From NCBI GenBank assembly GCA_038503075.1, contig JBCAML010000017.1, positions 1,426,001-1,490,000 of the forward strand: a stretch of DNA of 64,000 nt, in the 5' to 3' direction. The position numbers were made by a program, and so were the translations under genes. This DNA is from Gyromitra esculenta (lineage: Eukaryota > Ascomycota > Pezizomycetes > Pezizales > Discinaceae). Below, one piece after another: positions 15,060 through 26,637 of this stretch (position 1 is the first letter of the stretch; each line of letters starts with the position of its first letter). The notes under the pieces were generated by a model. It was not told where the DNA came from. It searched no databases and worked only from the letters and a program-made list of their open reading frames with translations.

Positions 15060-16292
15060 CTAGACAGCCGATATTCTAGAACTTCGAATGCCGAATAAAT
15101 TATCTAACCAGCGAGCAAGAACGCCGAGTGATATATCGTGATTTTCACTACTCCTCTCTATAGTAACGCTTCACCATGCATCTATCTTTGTACCCTGCAC
15201 CTCCACCCCCGTGCACCCCCCCTCTATATATACCCTTCTCTTCAAAATAAATAACTCACAACCAACCCAGCCCTGAAATTCCTCAATCGTAAGGCTCCAA
15301 ATCTACACAGGTACCCCCCGGCCCCCGATCAGCCAGAACCCATATGATCCCGCACTATAAACAAAGCGATGCACCGCCTAAATCGAATCAGCAACAGCAA
15401 CTTAACCCCATGAGATATTCTAGAATCATCATGTTGCATTTACGGCCGTAGCATCTCGAAAACCACTTTAAACTACGGTCATAACAAAACCATCAATCTT
15501 TTTTAAAAAAATAAAAAAAGTCACAGTATCACTCGCCAAAAGCAGCTGTACTGTCTGACAGACAGTGTGAACTACATAATTATCAAGTAACCGGGTTATA
15601 TAACCCTCTATATATGGTCAAAGCCCAATCCCCGAACTGCCCATTGGTTTCAAGTTCCCACTGTTTTCGATTTCTACTGCTTTTGGCGATTTGTGAATCT
15701 AGTATGGACTTCATACTACTCGAATAGAAGTCTATCAACGGAATTAACCAGAAACTAATCATCCAGTAAATCGTTTACAAAAAAAATGGGCATTCCATAT
15801 ATCCTCATAGCCGTCACACCACCATTACTGATCGCCACAAATTTAAAACCCATCCATCACCATAACTCTACTCTTACATAATCCACGAACCCAGCTTAAC
15901 AGAGCGTAAACCACAGTTCTATATCTCCACCTTCTCCCCTAGGCACAAAGGTATCAAAACACTGGAAGCGAAAATCCCGGTTCCAATTAGACACTCCACG
16001 CCTACAGCTATCGTAACGACTATTCCTATCCCCCTGTTTCAACAACTACCCATACAATCCCCCCCCCTTATCCACAGAAATACATGAAGGAAATAGCAGC
16101 CATGCGCCGTAAGATTAATATGATACCCTCAAAAAAATACTCCAAACCGTAGAAAGAATAAGAATCTAGAAAATATGATAGACAGGGGAATGGACACCTA
16201 AAAAATGAAAAATCCCCGAATGCTGACACCAGATATATATACCAGTTTATATGCCCCGCCATAACCCGTTCGTCACTTCATCCTTCTTTTTT
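15060..16292. other. gene-less stretch downstream of the sensor gene
   Basis: AT-rich with short homopolymer runs. The part next to 16293 should hold the 3' UTR of the minus-strand gene. No ORF or repeat is supported. Confidence 0.4.
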
Positions 16293-17886
16293 CTAAGCCC
16301 TGCGTCCTCCATGAACGCTACCGCCGCCACCACGCTCCTCCGCCTCATAGCTCATAAAACTCAAGACGTGTCTAACTCCACCACTCTCATTCGCACTTCC
16401 ACTCGCCTGCGACTGTTCCGCTTGTGCCCCATGCGCTGAGCTACTGCTCTGCCCCTGGGTTTGATCCAATTGTCGGTTTGGAGCCGGCCTTCTCACACTA
16501 TTCAGATTCGGTCTCATAACCGGAAACCCTCCGCCTCTCAACGATGACTGATGTCCTCCATGGGATTGCCCTTGCGATTGTCCTCCTTGAGACTGTGCCT
16601 GGCCGTGCCATCCACCCTGACTACTCCCGCTCAACCTACTCCCTGCCGCACTTCCTGCTGAACTCGCATCCGAGTAATGCGTCTCCCTTGCAGGACTCAA
16701 TACTGCAGTCGTACTCGTATTGCTCGCATCGCTTCGTGGTTCTGGGGTTGGGCTCCATGCGCTGCTCCCTGACCCACGATACCCCTGGAGAGGGGTGCTG
16801 GTAGAAAGCTCACTTGGCGCAGTAACAGTATCGCTTTCAAGCTCATGGTGGTCGTAAGGAGGATCGAGATTGGCTCCAGGTGGCGGAAACGAGGGAGAGG
16901 GCATCTCGACGACCCCCTGTAGAGGAACTGGAAAAATGGGCGAGGCGGGTGCTTTGTGATCAGGTCGGTCCAACGCTCCTAAACGCTTCCCGAACGCCGA
17001 GAAAAAACCTCGTCCATGAATAGAGGAATCGGAAGCCATCGAGTTACGGTTCCCATTGCGTCTGAATGGGAGAATACCCATTATACCTAAAGAGAGGATT
17101 AGTGGTGCAAAGTTGGACGAGAGAAGGAGTGGTACCACTAGGTTTCTCGCTGTGATTAGGTCCGTATGTTGAGTCTGTAACATCACTATCCCGCTTCTTA
17201 GACCGTTTACGAAAGCACATGATGGCAATTATGAACAGCAACAAGAGAACCACAGCCCCACCAACAGCTCCTCCAATTATGGCGGTCTTTGAACTCGACG
17301 GGCTGGAGGTCTGCGTAGGACCAGAAGCACTTGTTGTTGTTGAGATTATCGAACCACCAGTCGTATTGGGACCAATTGTACTAAAACTTGTGACCGTGAC
17401 ACTGCTCACATGACCACCACTATCAGTGGTGAGAGAAATCACTTGGATTTCAGTGGTAGTACTAGCAACATTCGTAGATGTAGTGGTCCCAGAGGCGCTA
17501 TCCAAAGCAATTCCTCCACTGATACTCGAGGAGGAAGTAATTTTGGGGGTGGGAGTGGTGGCAATTGTTTTGGTTGCTGTACCACTACTCGGCTGCTGAG
17601 CTGAGGCGGGACATACTCCACCGTTCGCACAGGCGTCAATTTTGCAGCAACCACGATATTCTTGCTGAGTGCTTGACTTTGAGCAGACCCAAGGCTGGAA
17701 GCCAGAACCCGCATCGCAGTTTTGATTCTCGGGCTGTTGGTCTCCAGACGGACATACACCTCCATTCGCACATGGATCGGATTTGCAGCATCCACTATAT
17801 TGTTGCTGGGTGCTGGAGGCACTGCAGGTCCAAGCCAAATAGCCTGCAGAGCAGGCATCCCGAGGCTGCTGTTGCAGAAGACCCAT
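16293..17886 (-). CDS. cysteine-rich single-pass membrane protein, sensor-like
   Basis: Two exons in minus order, 17886-17136 and 17086-16293, separated by a 49-nt intron (GTACCA..CACTAAT..TTTAG, phase 1), give 514 aa. The N-terminus holds two tandem copies of a Cys motif (residues ~11-46 and ~57-92, each with W.C, GCCK and CANGGVCP). A Ser/Thr-rich stalk (about 98-200) follows, then one transmembrane helix (about 202-225, IIGGAVGGAVVLLLLFIIAI), a basic stop-transfer RKRSKKR, and a ~285-residue Ser/Pro/Gln/Gly-rich cytoplasmic tail. There is no cleavable signal peptide, so the protein should be N-out/C-in, as in a common Pezizomycotina group of wall-associated proteins. A role in cell-wall or surface sensing, akin in layout to WSC/Mid2 proteins, is inferred from architecture only. 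An unseen 5' exon cannot be excluded. Confidence 0.8.
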
Positions 17887-20800
17887 TTTTGAAGGTCAGT
17901 TCCGACAATTCTGCCTGCTGATTGTTAAAGCAGAAAGCAGAAAGCAGGGAGGAGCGAGGAGGGGGGTGGATAGGAGAAGTCGTTGGAGCCAAGATGGATG
18001 GGACAAGGATGGACGGGTAGATGGTTGAGATGACGGAGATCAACGAGGGTGGCTGGTGGGACCCGATTGAGGAAAAGAAAACAGCAGGATCCAGGTTAGT
18101 GATCAGTGGACTAGCAAGAGACGAGGGGAAGAGAGAGAGAAGGAGTGGAGGGAAGCGGGGGATAGAAAGCGAGGGAGAGAACGAGAGAAGAGAGAGCTCA
18201 GCCCCGGAGAACCAAGAAGTCCCAAGAAACCCAAGAGACCCAAGAAATCTCCTCTTCTCTGTCCGTCGAGCAGAGGCACAGAGATAAATACCACGGCTGC
18301 ATGTGTTCACAGCACACCCTTCCCATCCATCACCTGCAGCTCCCACCACAGCACCTATCCGTCTCTCTCCTTCTCCTTCTCGCCTCCCGAACCCTCCGCT
18401 TCTTCCGTAGTCCAGCTTCGCTGTCAAAACATCTGCAAAAATATGTGCGAGAGGCGTCATCTGTTTCTATTCGGTCCGTAACGTGTGCTTCTACAAGGTT
18501 AAGTGTGGGGATCTCAAAAGGCCAATCCCCCCAATGAAGCAGCGCATACGGATTACACAGCACTACAAAAACAAATATATGGTTACACGAGCAAAGCTCT
18601 CTCTCCAAGAAACGCACGCCAAGCCCGAGCATAAGCCTCAAGATCCCTGAAACCAGCTGGGTTATGTAATGAGACGGGAGACATGGGGGGGAAGAAGCTT
18701 GATAACCTTAGCGAATCAATCCAGATCCTGGCCACGCGAGTGATGCCACATGAATTGCACTTAACCTTCCGTCGTCAAGCCAACCATCAAACCCCCATAA
18801 ACATAAATACGAGCTTCAATCCCCCCTCCTGAGCAGCCGCTGAACTTTCCATCCCCCATAATTCACGAGACCAGGGTGTTTCTGTTTCCCACCTGTTGTG
18901 TCAATAAGCTTTAACCACGCCACACGGGTACCTCTCAACCTCAATCCGAGCCGCTAACCATGCAATATACAGTAAATAGCAGAAAACAAGTTCGCGGAAT
19001 GTCCCCCGCTTGGCAGACGCGACAGCCACAATGGGCGCCATACGGGGCACCTGCATAACGCGAGGTAGAATCCAGTAATTGAAACCGCGTGGAGTTCAAG
19101 GTCAATAAAAACATCAATACTACTAGCCACCCTCAAGTAACACCAGGCGGCACCGCTAAGCTCACAAACCACGCGATACGAGAACACGAACACGCCGATA
19201 CCGGGTAGCAATCTTTAATACCGAGCACAGACACTACCCCAGCCAATATCCATAGTACTCTAGATACCCCCCAGATAGCACCCCTTCCCTTCACTTCCCG
19301 CAATTCGTACATAAACAATAGATCGGTGGTTACCATGTCGTATGTACATACCCGCGTCACACCCTCCACAGCATGGCGTCGCAATTTGTCTGCCGTTTTG
19401 ATCTATTTATGTATGTCCGCTAGTCCAAAATTGATGCACTGAGACACGCGCTTCGACTGTAATGGGGCGCACGGACGTATAGATCTGATCGAGTGTTTCG
19501 TGCAACCGCAGTTCGGGTGATCTGCGATGGGGGAAATTTGAGTTGGTTTAGGTTGGGGGGAGTTGGTTGTGCTATGTACGGTGGATGGATTTTACACAGA
19601 TAGATAGATAGACGGATGGACGGATGGGTAGGGGGGGGGTTAGGAGACGTTATTGTGTTTGCCGATTGTTTAGCTTAAAATAAGGCACAGCGATCTAATC
19701 TGCATCCTCAGGATCCTAGTTCCATAGTTCCGGAAATCGGCACCGCATCAAGCTTGCTTTGCTTGGTGTAGATAAGCACGAACGGAGCGAACAGCGAATG
19801 GATGGCGGGAGCAAGCGAGATGAAATATGAAATGTAATGTAATAGAAACTGAGATTTGTGTAGTGTATGCGCGACAATCATCACAACGCGGGCGTCATAT
19901 CGCCCAGGCCATAGTCCGGCAAAAATACGTTTTTTTTTAATCTCCAAACGGGAAGCAATTCCCCTAGCCCGATCTTGGGGATACAGGTTTGTAAAACCAC
20001 CTTAGAGTACATAGTGCGTAACATGCAGGTTGAAGACTCCCTTATTTGGGACTTACTGCGGGGGCTTAGATCTTGGGGCATTCTGCACTACCCTATTCCA
20101 ACTTCTCAGTCAGGGTGGAGGGTGTAATTTTAAGAAATAGGTAACGATTTAACGTCATCCATCCACCCTCTGCAGAGCGGGACATCTAACGACTGCGAAA
20201 AAAAAACCAAGAAGAAGGAAATTGTGGCGACCCTACTTTTTGGTAGGCATGTCGATATCAACGACTTGAGACCAAGATCCCTCAAATCCGGGAATAAGTA
20301 CCTACTCAAATGCAAATTCCAAGTGCTCACGGTAAACCAGACACATCCGCAGAAGCCCATAGAGAAGAACGGGACTTTTCCGAAACAGGGAAATTAATTG
20401 TATATTGCCTATGACGGTGGATATGGACAACCTGCCAAGGCTGTGGGGATTCCCGCTGTGCTTCTACTTACTTGTTTTTCTCCTTGTGCTACTGGCACTG
20501 AGATTTCTCGTGCTACGTACATGCTTGGATTTCGGGTTTCCTGTTTTAGTCAGAAGAGTAAAACTCGCTTGTGGGTGAGTGAGTGAGGATCTGTGGAGTT
20601 ATTTTTTTTTCCCGCCAGAGCTGAGTATATTATATTTCGCCACAATCTCTTTTAGGGGGAGAGTATGGCTAGTGCTCCGGTTAGTGCTGGGTGGTTTTAT
20701 GAAGCGGTTTTTAATCACGGTTGGGCGTGGTAATTTATTATTTTCATTCTGCGGAAGCTAATATACTACGATCGGGTATTATTTGGGCTTGGAATAGAGT

Positions 20801-21022
20801 ACCGAACGAAATATAGGCGAGAGAAGGCAGTATATATACAGTAGATTAACCAATAGAGAGCTCCCAGAAGCCGGGATATCAAAGATCTACAGGTGCGGAG
20901 CCCTCAGTAATATGGCGCAATGCTTATAGTTCCAGCAGTATTTGTTGAGAACAATGAACACGTTCGTATATCTGCGTTACGCGGTGAAAGAGTGAAGAGA
21001 GAGGAAAACCAAACATGGGACT
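17887..21022. other. gene-less stretch, 5' flank of the sensor gene and beyond
   Basis: 17900-18420 is pyrimidine/purine-biased sequence typical of a fungal 5' UTR and promoter. The long minus-strand frame at 17795-18460 overlaps the known gene in another frame and looks compositional. 19590-19640 carries GATA/GGAT short tandem repeats. No further gene was found. Confidence 0.4.
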
Positions 21023-21192
21023 CCCCATAAAGCTATATGAGCCAAGCAATAGGGGGGTTCTTTGAGCGCCGAACAGACCGACCCCAGCAACCTCCATAGT
21101 AGCTAAAGCTTCTAGCTGAACCGGTACGCCGTCGGAGGACGTGAAGCCTAGGAAGCCTACAGACACTTGTATATACAATATATCCAGCAACT
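21023..21192 (-). repeat. dispersed repeat family 2, copy 2
   Basis: Partner of 14757-14915. It shares ggttctttgagcgccgaaca (with changes), tagtagctaaagcttct, the cggaggacgtga block and a trailing tatatccagcaac, in the same orientation. The gggttcgagatc block of copy 1 is degenerate here. There is no ORF. Confidence 0.5.
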
Positions 21193-22207
21193 ATTCACGC
21201 GGCAAAATTGAGTGATTGCCGATATTTGTAGCCATTTATTTCTATCTCGTCGCCGATTTCACTATGCACAATTACATGGAAGAAATACATATCACACCAC
21301 CGTAAATCCCCGTCCTCTGCTCACCACGATGGCTGCTGCCTCTATCAATGCTGCGATCCATCACCATCGCTTCTTCACACGGCTACAAAAGCTCCTACGC
21401 TGAGTTGATGGCCTCCTCGCCAAATCCCATACGCCACATCCTACTTCCAACAACTATTCACTAACCCCGTCGATAGGATTATACCAGCCCCTGATAGAAC
21501 CTACAACTAGTAATACGGCATGCTCTGATAGCACCAAAGCCCTTAATCTAGCTCTATCTCCTCCCGATGAAGCCCATCGAGGCTTTATCTCAAAGCTTCG
21601 CCAGCACCTCCGATAGCCACTTCTTTACTCAGTTTGCGTTACTATCATCAGTGCCATTGCTGGCATACAATTTTAAGTAACGAACGACCATTACTATTGC
21701 AAACAGGCATCCAAGACCAAAACTCCATGACGCCCACAGAGAATCAAGTCTCGATGGCCATGGAGGATCAAAGAGCTACAAACGGGGCATACAGGATGTA
21801 GTATTAATAAGAATCTATATGATAAGCAGTAGGCGCAATATACACCAGGCTGTGTGAATGGATACTTAGGGCTCTGACAGGTGGTGTATGGGGAAGGTAC
21901 TTGGGTAATCTCTAGCAAGGTGCTTAGGCGTCGACCACCGTTTTTAAACACGATTGGTGGGTTGGAACAAGTGATGTGTTGTGGCAGCTAGATGGAAATA
22001 TTATTTCCGGGTGCGCAAAGCTAAGTCTGCCAGATTGGCCTTTAGCTCACTGATTTCAGTATAAGATGGTAGGGAAGCGCGATTTACATTCACCGTCAAT
22101 CACTCGGATGTGGCTAATTGTGAAACGAGAGGGTTATTCCGTTGGCTGCATCTGGAACTAGGATGCATATTCTACCCTTCTCCTAAAACATCCTCCAGTC
22201 TATCTCG
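21193..22207. other. gene-less stretch
   Basis: Contains only short frames without recognisable motifs. No splice-supported exon or repeat was seen. Confidence 0.35.
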
Positions 22208-22813
22208 ATGCACCACTCCGTCCAGATCTACTTATTCTTGGGCAGTGGCCAGACTCTTGGAATTGAATTCCATAACGCACAACTCCATGTAACAGTATCC
22301 GACCAAGGCTTCAAACCCTCATCAATCGCACCAAAAACAACGACCACCAGTTCACTTTTTGGGGAGGACCCAGTTTTCCCCAAAAACCTAGCCTCCGTCC
22401 TGCAATCCGGGCAAACCACGCACCAGACCCAACCCGTTGATCACTATTCAAACGGTTTAGTAAACGGCTACAGTGCTCGCCACTCGCTACGCCAAGGGAG
22501 GGGACTTCCTTGCACGGCTAGAAAGAGAAACCACCTTTCCGGGATCGAGGCTTTGCCGCATCTTATTCCAACCTCTCGGTGCCGTCGACACCTAACCCAC
22601 CTACGCACGAGTGATGATTCGTGTGTGAAATTTGTCACGATCACCAATCCCTTGAACCCAGCAAGTCACGTGATGTGGCCCGAATACCGTGATCTAAAAC
22701 CGAGCGGCCAGTGCTCTAGCCAGATAAAAACGAACGTCCCCCGCTGCCCCCCAGACTTTTTTAAATACAGGATCGGAAATCATATTCTCCTTTCCTGTGT
22801 CTCTGTTCCATGA
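22208..22813 (+). CDS. hypothetical 201-aa ORF, doubtful
   Basis: An ATG-started frame of 201 codons without interruption, longer than chance frames nearby. The first half (ending near SVLQSGQTTHQTQP) has ordinary protein composition; the second half is Arg/His/Ser-rich and looks less natural. No domain, signal peptide or membrane segment is visible. It may be a real small gene whose 3' exon boundary I cannot place, or a chance frame. Confidence 0.25.
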   Translation: MHHSVQIYLFLGSGQTLGIEFHNAQLHVTVSDQGFKPSSIAPKTTTTSSLFGEDPVFPKNLASVLQSGQTTHQTQPVDHYSNGLVNGYSARHSLRQGRGLPCTARKRNHLSGIEALPHLIPTSRCRRHLTHLRTSDDSCVKFVTITNPLNPASHVMWPEYRDLKPSGQCSSQIKTNVPRCPPDFFKYRIGNHILLSCVSVP

Positions 22814-22876
22814 GGTTGTTGAGTACGTGTATTCGTGCGCTATCAGAGCCATTATTTAGAAGGTGAGTCTGTGTCC

Positions 22877-22905
22877 CCAATCCAATCCAATCCAATCCAA
22901 TCCAA
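22877..22905. repeat. (CCAAT)n pentanucleotide microsatellite
   Basis: Almost six perfect tandem CCAAT units just upstream of the hemerythrin-like gene. CCAAT is also the core recognised by the fungal Hap (CBC) complex, but a perfect tandem array is more simply a microsatellite. Confidence 0.9.
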
Positions 22906-23099
22906 GGTATGCCCCTACTGCAGAAACGCTTGTACCTGTCGATCCGGATCTCGGAGGGGGAAAGGGAGTGGAGTATGTAGCTAGCTAACGGAATGCGTCC
23001 ATCTCGATTCCCAGCAGACACAATCGCAATAAAGCCCTTCGATATATAGCGACAACGACGACGCCCGCGATCGTGCCAACGCCACAAAGTCAATTCGCC

Positions 23100-24054
23100 A
23101 TGTCGGAGACACCAATCAATCTCGAAGCTCCCGTGCCATCCGAGATGTCTACCGAGACATCACCACTGCCGAAACTCACACCCTCGGAATTCAGACAATA
23201 TAATCGTCTTGCAGACCACATGGATCAATATGTGAATATACCGACCCCATCCCCCCCCTCCATTTGCTTTTTGTACACAGCACTAGACCTAAGAATGCGA
23301 GTCTACGGGAATTAAAAAAATGGGGATGCTGGGGGGCGCTGGGGGCACTGGGATCACTGAAGTACCAATAAAAACAAAAAAGTTAATCTCACTATAACTA
23401 TCCGGACCCTGTGCGTTCCAGCTCCCCTCGATACTCAGGAAGATGTGGGATCCAGGAACAGGGATGTAGCTAGTAGCCCAATTAGTCGGTATAGCGGTCA
23501 CTAGCTACACTCGTTGTCTGCCCCCCCCGGAGTACCTCTACGTATCCATACCTATAACTAACTACCTAGTACCTTGAAGAGTATGTATGTATGTATGTAT
23601 GTACGTGCTAACCCCCATTCTGTAGCACAATGGCTTCCGCCTGTCCTGGAACGAGCTCTACAGAGCCTGCGAAAACAACCAACGTCCGAAATCCATGTCG
23701 CTGCGCGAGTTCCTCTCGCTGGGCCTGCGTTTCGCCGAGCACCTCGAAATGCACCACTCCATCGAAGAAACCTACGTTTTCCCAAAGCTCGCGCGGAAGA
23801 TGCCGGCGTTTCGGAAGCAGGACGAGTTACTGGCGCAGCACAGGAAGATCCACGCTGGACTGGACAAGTTTACGGCGTACCTGAGGGAGTGCCAGAGCGG
23901 GGAGCGGGAACTGGTGTTGCGTGAATTGAAGGCGACGATGGAGCTGTTTGGGGAGGTGCTTTGGCAGCATCTAGATGATGAGGTTAAGGAGCTTGGGGCG
24001 GAGAATATGAGGAAGTATTGGACATTAGCGGATATGAAGAAGTTGGGTATGTGA
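23100..24054 (+). CDS. hemerythrin/HHE cation-binding domain protein
   Basis: Exons 23100-23231 and 23626-24054 give 186 aa. The junction (phase 0) makes NRLADHMDQY + HNGFRLSWNELY, the expected continuous first and second helix of fungal HHE proteins. Candidate iron ligands are His40, His45, His83, His87/His88, Glu91, His116, His120 and His159, spaced as in a four-helix hemerythrin fold. Likely cytosolic, binding O2 or a diiron centre; the exact role of these fungal proteins is not established. The donor (GTGAAT) is weak, but the acceptor is preceded by a perfect gtgctaac branch site. The 394-nt intron contains a (GTAT)n array at about 23580-23604. The gene ends 403 bp from the end of the convergent methyltransferase gene. 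Confidence 0.85.
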
Positions 24055-24202
24055 GACATGGCGGTTTTTTTTGGGGGGGGTGTATGTGGGGGTTTTCCTT
24101 TTGTCCGAGTGCAAAAAGAAATGCCTGTTTGCTGCAGCTAGATAGGTGATAGGGGTTTAATTAGTCTCGCAATCAGACGTTCATTCGCTAAACCCAGGGC
24201 AT

Positions 24203-24406
24203 TTAGTGGAGCTCTTTCACACAATCCTTCAACACCCAATATAGGAAAGGATGTTGACGGATTGTCTCTACGAGAAAGGATACGTCGGCTGCGAAACTAG
24301 GGTTTAATGGGTAGTCGAATTTGATTTTTAACTTGAAATGTATTAAATCCAGAGTATTAAATCCATTGAAAAAGCAATCTGCAATCATTAACTCCTCCAG
24401 GGTCAT
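24203..24406 (-). pseudogene. leucine-rich-repeat-like fragment
   Basis: A 67-codon frame from ATG to a TAA just beyond the 3' end of the methyltransferase gene. The end of the frame (LVETIRQHPFLYWVLKDCV) resembles the C-terminal LRR-type segment of fungal F-box proteins, where LV..IR.HP.L patterns recur. No F-box or further repeats are nearby, so it is at best a remnant. This is inferred from pattern only. Confidence 0.25.
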
Positions 24407-24457
24407 TATATACAAGGAAACTGCACGTCAAAAAAACAAAAACAAATCCTCCGCATT

Positions 24458-26637
24458 TCAACTACTTGTCAGTGGCTTTTGAGCGTAGGTGCAATGACTG
24501 CATCACGATATCAGTACGTAGGCAAAACGATCACCAGCGAAGGGAGAGAACTCACAATCTTGTATACACGTTGATACTTGGATCCTGAAGAGCTGTACGG
24601 ATATTTGCAACCAGAACATCAACTTCACTCTTATTCCACCCCAGCACCCTCGTAAACCTAGCAATTGTGATGCCTTGCGCGCCTGTAAGTAGCATTTCTC
24701 GCTGGAAAATACCTATTCAACCCGTCAACAAATCATCTCCCCCACCTCCCCCACCCACCCACCCAACCAGACCCAGACGTGAACATACCCATTTCTTTCA
24801 TTCTCTCCCCTTCCCCTTCAGCCCACGTTCTACACCCCGCACTCCAATCGGACCAAGTCAGCGAAAAAACCCCATCCTTTCCTCCCTCCCCCAAATCCCT
24901 CCGGAGAGGGTAATACACACCCAAGCGGTACTTTATAGACCTTCGTCGCCACGCCCACGAACCCAGCCTCGCCCAGATCCCTCGTGAACCGGTCGACCAT
25001 GATCCACGTGATGCCGACCTGTGTGGAAGCTTTCTCGTAATCGTCGCACCATCGCCTCAGGACGCTGTCCCGCGGGAGCGTGTCGTCGTCGCACTCGAAC
25101 GGTCTCGAGTGGTCTTTAAGTTCGATCCAACCGCCGGGTTTAAGACACCTTTAAATCCGCATACGATTAATTCCTTAACCTGTTAGAATCGATAATCCAC
25201 GTTTTTCTTCTTCTTCTTCTCCTCTTCATTCCCCTTCCCCTTCTTTCTTTCTTTCTTTCCCCATCTTCCCCCGCCTCTTCTTAAAAAAAAAAGGTTACAT
25301 CCACCATGAGAAATCCACCATTTTACTCTAAAAAAAAAATTTTCTTTTTTCTTTCTGTACTATATTTCGGACCGACGCAGGACGCACCGGAAAGCCTGTG
25401 CATATAGCTTCTTCCAGTCCCGCACTGCGCCAGACAGGTTGCGGATGTGGATCAGATCGAAATGGTTGTCGGGGAACGGCCACTCGTCTTCGCAGTCATC
25501 AATCTCAAAGTGCAGGTTTGGCGGCACGTAGACTGGCTGGATCGGGGACAGGTCGTTTCCGATGACAGTTGCTTTCGGCAGCAGGCTGGAGGTGCGGATT
25601 GGGGGGGTTAGCAGAGTGGATTAGGCGGAGGGAAACGGGGGATTGGGGAAAGAGGGGGGGGAGGGCTTACTCTGCTACATCGATTGCCCAGATTCCTATC
25701 AATTGTTGCTTATATCAGTTACTCTAGATCCCATCAACTCGTAATATAAAAAATAGAAACACCCAAAAAGGGAAATGTATAAATAAATAAAAAAAAGATT
25801 TTCCCTAGAAACGCTGGACGGTTAGAAGCGTATTGGGAATGGATAGTTTCATACCCGTTCCGGTCCCTACATCAAGAATCTATACCACGATTCAAAAAAA
25901 CAAACAAAGAGCAACGTTAGAAAAAGAAGAAAAGTTCGACGAGATAGATTAGTGGGTCTCCAGAATCATCCTTCCCCCCGCAGCCCTACTCTAACCGAAG
26001 GAAGAGGGGGGGAGACAGAGAAAAGCTAGATTCCGAAAACCCCTAACATACCCACGCCCCACGCCCCACGGTGATGAAAAGCCACACATACCCTCTCAAT
26101 ATCTGCATGTCTGATCGGTGCAAGAAACAGCTCGCCCCCAAGCGCCAGATTCCACAAATGATGCATCAGATCCAGCCGATCCTGCTCCTCTTCATCATTC
26201 GGGAATGCCTATTCCTCAGCCAACAGCCAATAGTTAGCAGTGTGCACCAAGAGGGAGAGGAGAGGAGAGGAGACGCACGTAGCTGGCATTAGGGTGGGAA
26301 TGGTATCGTCGACCGTTCTCATACACATAATCCGTTATCGACTCTGACAGGGACATGGTCGAGAATACCTCCGAGACAGCGTCACCGTCTGATGACCCTT
26401 CTTCGTCTGAAGAACTATACCTGCCATCCCCATTTAACCCATTAGCCCACGAACAACTAGAAGAGGGGGGGGAGGATGGAAGAGGACACATGCGGAGGGT
26501 AGGAGATACCTTTGATCCTGATCCTGATCCCATCCGTCAAGATAGTCGCCCTCGTCGGCTGAAATGACACCGTTCGGGCTGGCGGTTTCGTACCTTTCTG
26601 TAGGCTCCGCCATGGGGGAATGGGCTACGGCTGACAT
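24458..26637 (-). CDS. LaeA-like SAM-dependent methyltransferase (UMTA/TAM-domain family)
   Basis: Ten exons (minus order 26637-26510, 26420-26279, 26208-26092, 25879-25855, 25695-25671, 25585-25388, 25148-24921, 24829-24789, 24712-24556, 24497-24458) total 1101 nt, 366 aa, in one unbroken frame. Family signatures appear in order: FPNDEEEQDRLDL (exon 3), SAM motif I ILDVGTGTG (130-138), GNDLSPIQP (155-163), FDLIHIRNLSGAVRDW, LKPGGWIEL (214-222), GITIARFTRVLGW, and YAQKPL near the C-terminus. The first ~80 residues are acidic and Ser-rich, as usual in this family. Relatives methylate diverse partners, and LaeA is a nuclear regulator of secondary metabolism; the substrate here is unknown. Introns run from 58 to 239 nt. 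Exons 4 and 5 are only 25 nt each and together with exon 6 split motif I from its beta2 acidic loop. ATG 26613 is an alternative start. Confidence 0.9.

Noticed and set aside
17795..18460. 221-codon minus-strand ORF
   Set aside because: Overlaps the start of the sensor gene in another frame and is dominated by Ser/Pro/Phe from pyrimidine-rich leader DNA.
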